A program made the translations under genes and the position numbers. The notes below the pieces were generated by a model. The model was given only the letters and a program-made list of their open reading frames with translations. It searched no databases and was not told the origin of the DNA. DNA of 41,167 bases from an uncultured Acidimicrobiales bacterium (GTDB lineage: Bacteria; Actinomycetota; Acidimicrobiia; Acidimicrobiales; SZUA-35). The stretch is taken from assembly GCA_938021675.1 (NCBI GenBank), contig CALIFY010000070.1, positions 1 to 41,167 on the forward strand, written 5' to 3'. Below, piece after piece: positions 39,618-41,167 of the stretch. How positions within the stretch are numbered: position 1 is the first letter of the stretch; each line of letters opens with the position of its first letter.

Positions 39618-41111
39618 ATGAAAAGACCAACCCGATCCAAGTTAGTAACCCTGGCGGCGGCCCCCCTCCTAACCTTGGCCGTCGTTTCGTGCGGTGAGGA
39701 AGTCCTAGCTTCTACAGCCGACCCCGGTGCGGCTGAGACCGGCGGCGAAGGCGAGGCAGACGGTCAGGCACCTCCGAGTCGTGAAGAGGAGAGCACCCCC
39801 ACCGGTGATGACCCCGAAGGCGAAAACGGCGCTGATTCCAGCCTCACCGGTCCGGTTGATTCGGAGTTCTTGGGCTCGTACTCCATAGCCAACGAAGAAT
39901 ACGGCACAACGTTGAACGTCACCGTCGATGGCGACACTCGAACGTTCGAGTCCAATTCTCTCCCGGACCACGAAACCGGCGATTTCACTGGCCGCAACGA
40001 GATCATGGAACAAGAACTCGTCTTCGAGTACACCACCGCCCCCGTGTTCACCGGCGAAGCCAACGACGCGAAGGACCCAGGCATCGCCATCAACGGCGTG
40101 CCCTTCCAGCCTGGCACAGCGGAAGAGGTCAACTGTGCCAGCGGTGAACGGAACAGGATCGAAGCGCTCCAAGAGACCTTCCCCCTCGGCCTCGACTTCA
40201 ACAATGCCCACGTTCAGTCGCCCGGCCAATACCACTACCACGGCGTCTCGGAACTGTTGGTCGATGCCTACGCCAGCGATGATGACCTGGTCCTCGCAGG
40301 ATTCGCCGCCGACGGCTACCTGATGTACTACTCAAAGTCGGGCGCCTACAACTCAAGCTATGTACTGTCTGATGAGGCTCGGACCGGAACCGATTGTGTA
40401 AGAGGTCGGGCCGACGGAGGCGGTGGCGAGACCGAGGATGCTGATGGCGATGACGACACAGCAGAGGTCGAGACCTTCGACCTCGAAGGCACCACGCCCG
40501 ACGGAACCTACAACACCGACTTTGAATACACCGAGGGAGCGGGCGAACTCGACAGCTGCAACGGCACAACCGTTGACGGTCACTACGTCTATTTCCTTAC
40601 CGACGAATACCCCTACGTTCCTCGCTGCCTCAATGGTGAAGGAGTCGCCGGAGGAGCCGGCCCGGGAGGCGGAGGCGGTGAAGGCCAAGGCCAAGGTGAA
40701 GGTGAAGGCGAAGGCGAAGGCGAAGACGAAGACGGCGAAGGCCAAGGCGAAGACGAAGACGGTGAAGGCGAAGGCGTAACCCCTGCCGGAGCCGACACGG
40801 GAGAAGGCGAAGAAACCCCGGTCGACGCCGACCAGGACGAAGGCGAAAACCGCGGCGGCCAGGACGGAGCCGAGGAAGACAAAACCCGCGGCGATCAGGG
40901 CCGAGACGATGAAGGCGCAACCCGAGGCGGCGGCGAGGGCCGAGACGATGCCCGAACCGCTGGACGCCCCGACCTCGCCGCGGCGGCGGCTACGCTCGGT
41001 ATCACCGAGCAGGAGTTACGGGAAGCCCTCGTCGGCAGCCCTCCTGACCTCGACGCCAGTGCGGCCAACCTCGGCATCACGGTTGACGAGCTCGAGGCGG
41101 CCTTGCAATAA
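39618..41111 (+). CDS. YHYH-domain lipoprotein with acidic repeat region
   Basis: A 497-residue exported lipoprotein. Lipobox LAVVSCGE (about 20-27) follows a basic N-terminus. After an acidic linker (to about 80) comes a beta-rich YHYH domain with the eponymous HVQSPGQYHYHGVSELL near residue 200, then GYLMYYSKSGAYNSSYVLSD and a second part ending GHYVYFLTDEYPYVPRC. Residues about 350-450 are low-complexity Gly/Glu/Asp. The C-terminus has two copies of a short helix-turn motif: ATLGITEQELREALVG and ANLGITVDELEAALQ. The YHYH domain is of unknown function, often in outer-surface proteins. ATG 39618. Confidence 0.88.
   Translation: MKRPTRSKLVTLAAAPLLTLAVVSCGEEVLASTADPGAAETGGEGEADGQAPPSREEESTPTGDDPEGENGADSSLTGPVDSEFLGSYSIANEEYGTTLNVTVDGDTRTFESNSLPDHETGDFTGRNEIMEQELVFEYTTAPVFTGEANDAKDPGIAINGVPFQPGTAEEVNCASGERNRIEALQETFPLGLDFNNAHVQSPGQYHYHGVSELLVDAYASDDDLVLAGFAADGYLMYYSKSGAYNSSYVLSDEARTGTDCVRGRADGGGGETEDADGDDDTAEVETFDLEGTTPDGTYNTDFEYTEGAGELDSCNGTTVDGHYVYFLTDEYPYVPRCLNGEGVAGGAGPGGGGGEGQGQGEGEGEGEGEDEDGEGQGEDEDGEGEGVTPAGADTGEGEETPVDADQDEGENRGGQDGAEEDKTRGDQGRDDEGATRGGGEGRDDARTAGRPDLAAAAATLGITEQELREALVGSPPDLDASAANLGITVDELEAALQ
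40671..40790 (+). repeat. GGCGAA-type micro-repeat in the lipoprotein gene
   Basis: A stretch of imperfect GGCGAAGGCGAA and GAAGACGAAGAC repeats encodes alternating Gly-Glu, Gly-Gln and Glu-Asp units, giving a flexible, strongly acidic linker. Such DNA is prone to slippage, so length variation between strains is expected. Confidence 0.8.
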
Positions 41112-41118
41112 ATTTCCT

Positions 41119-41133
41119 GGCCCGCCCTGGGCC
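41119..41133 (+). terminator. Possible terminator hairpin after the lipoprotein gene
   Basis: GGCCC (41119-41123), loop GCCCT, GGGCC (41129-41133) lies 8 bp after the stop codon. The stem is only 5 bp and no T-run follows, so this is weak. Confidence 0.35.
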
Positions 41134-41167
41134 CCTCATACACCTATCTAGATATCACCCCAGTCGA

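Noticed and set aside
40671-40790. Repeat tract as a possible CRISPR or tandem-repeat locus
   Set aside because: Units are 6-9 bp, in frame, and encode an acidic linker; there are no spacers of constant length.

Overview
The window looks like chromosomal DNA of an actinobacterium, most likely an uncultivated member of the Acidimicrobiia. The pointers are a GC content near 60%, frequent GTG and TTG starts, tightly overlapping operons, a SigR/RsrA-type redox sigma pair, a SigF/RsbW partner-switching stress module, the DUF2342 metalloprotease-tilS pair, a FtsK/EssC-type type VII secretion ATPase and a YHYH-domain lipoprotein. No rRNA, tRNA, CRISPR array, transposase or intact phage gene was recognised. 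The lineage is inferred from gene content only.

Layout. (1) 276-7182 (+): a cell-surface glycan cluster with two family-2 glycosyltransferases, a 1015-residue fusion of a Wzx-like flippase to a GT-C-like membrane domain, and a membrane protein. The last three genes overlap by 4 bp each. (2) 7265-8416 (+): a CHAD protein with a SAP/Rho-N-like tail. (3) 8462-14895: a compact type VII secretion-like locus. A 1481-residue Ubl-FHA-TM-3xFtsK ATPase is flanked by two WXG-type proteins, and two copies of a 17-bp palindromic element lie in the two promoter regions. A degenerate GGDEF protein sits next to it. (4) 14892-19534 (-): folP, a phosphatase-like gene, folB, folK, nadC and lysS. (5) 19616-24902: carbonic anhydrase, a TetR regulator divergent from a membrane protein, tilS, the DUF2342 metalloprotease, a tiny membrane protein, RsrA-like anti-sigma and SigR-like sigma. 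(6) 25029-29440: a sulfotransferase, then a decayed and rearranged stretch. It holds a livM/livF deletion chimera, a HAD gene that has lost its 3' part, a glycosyltransferase fragment and an unusual kinase-CmcI fusion. A 54-residue ORF in it has a promoter whose spacer carries a near-perfect SOS box. (7) 29437-34379: deoC, then a general-stress module: SigF-type sigma, RsbW-like anti-sigma, a second HATPase, a PAS-SpoIIE phosphatase and an STAS antagonist. Two divergent SigF-type promoters (GTTT-N16-GGGTAA/T) lie between the two arms. (8) 34598-41111: proline iminopeptidase, a MerR regulator divergent from a methyltransferase, a CYTH-like protein, a secreted DUF2690 protein, a VOC protein and a large YHYH lipoprotein.

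The most interesting parts are the compact type VII locus with its shared palindromes, the SOS-type promoter driving a 54-residue ORF, the divergent SigF promoters, the flippase/GT-C fusion and the kinase-CmcI fusion. All assignments come from reading motifs and layout by eye; no database search was run.
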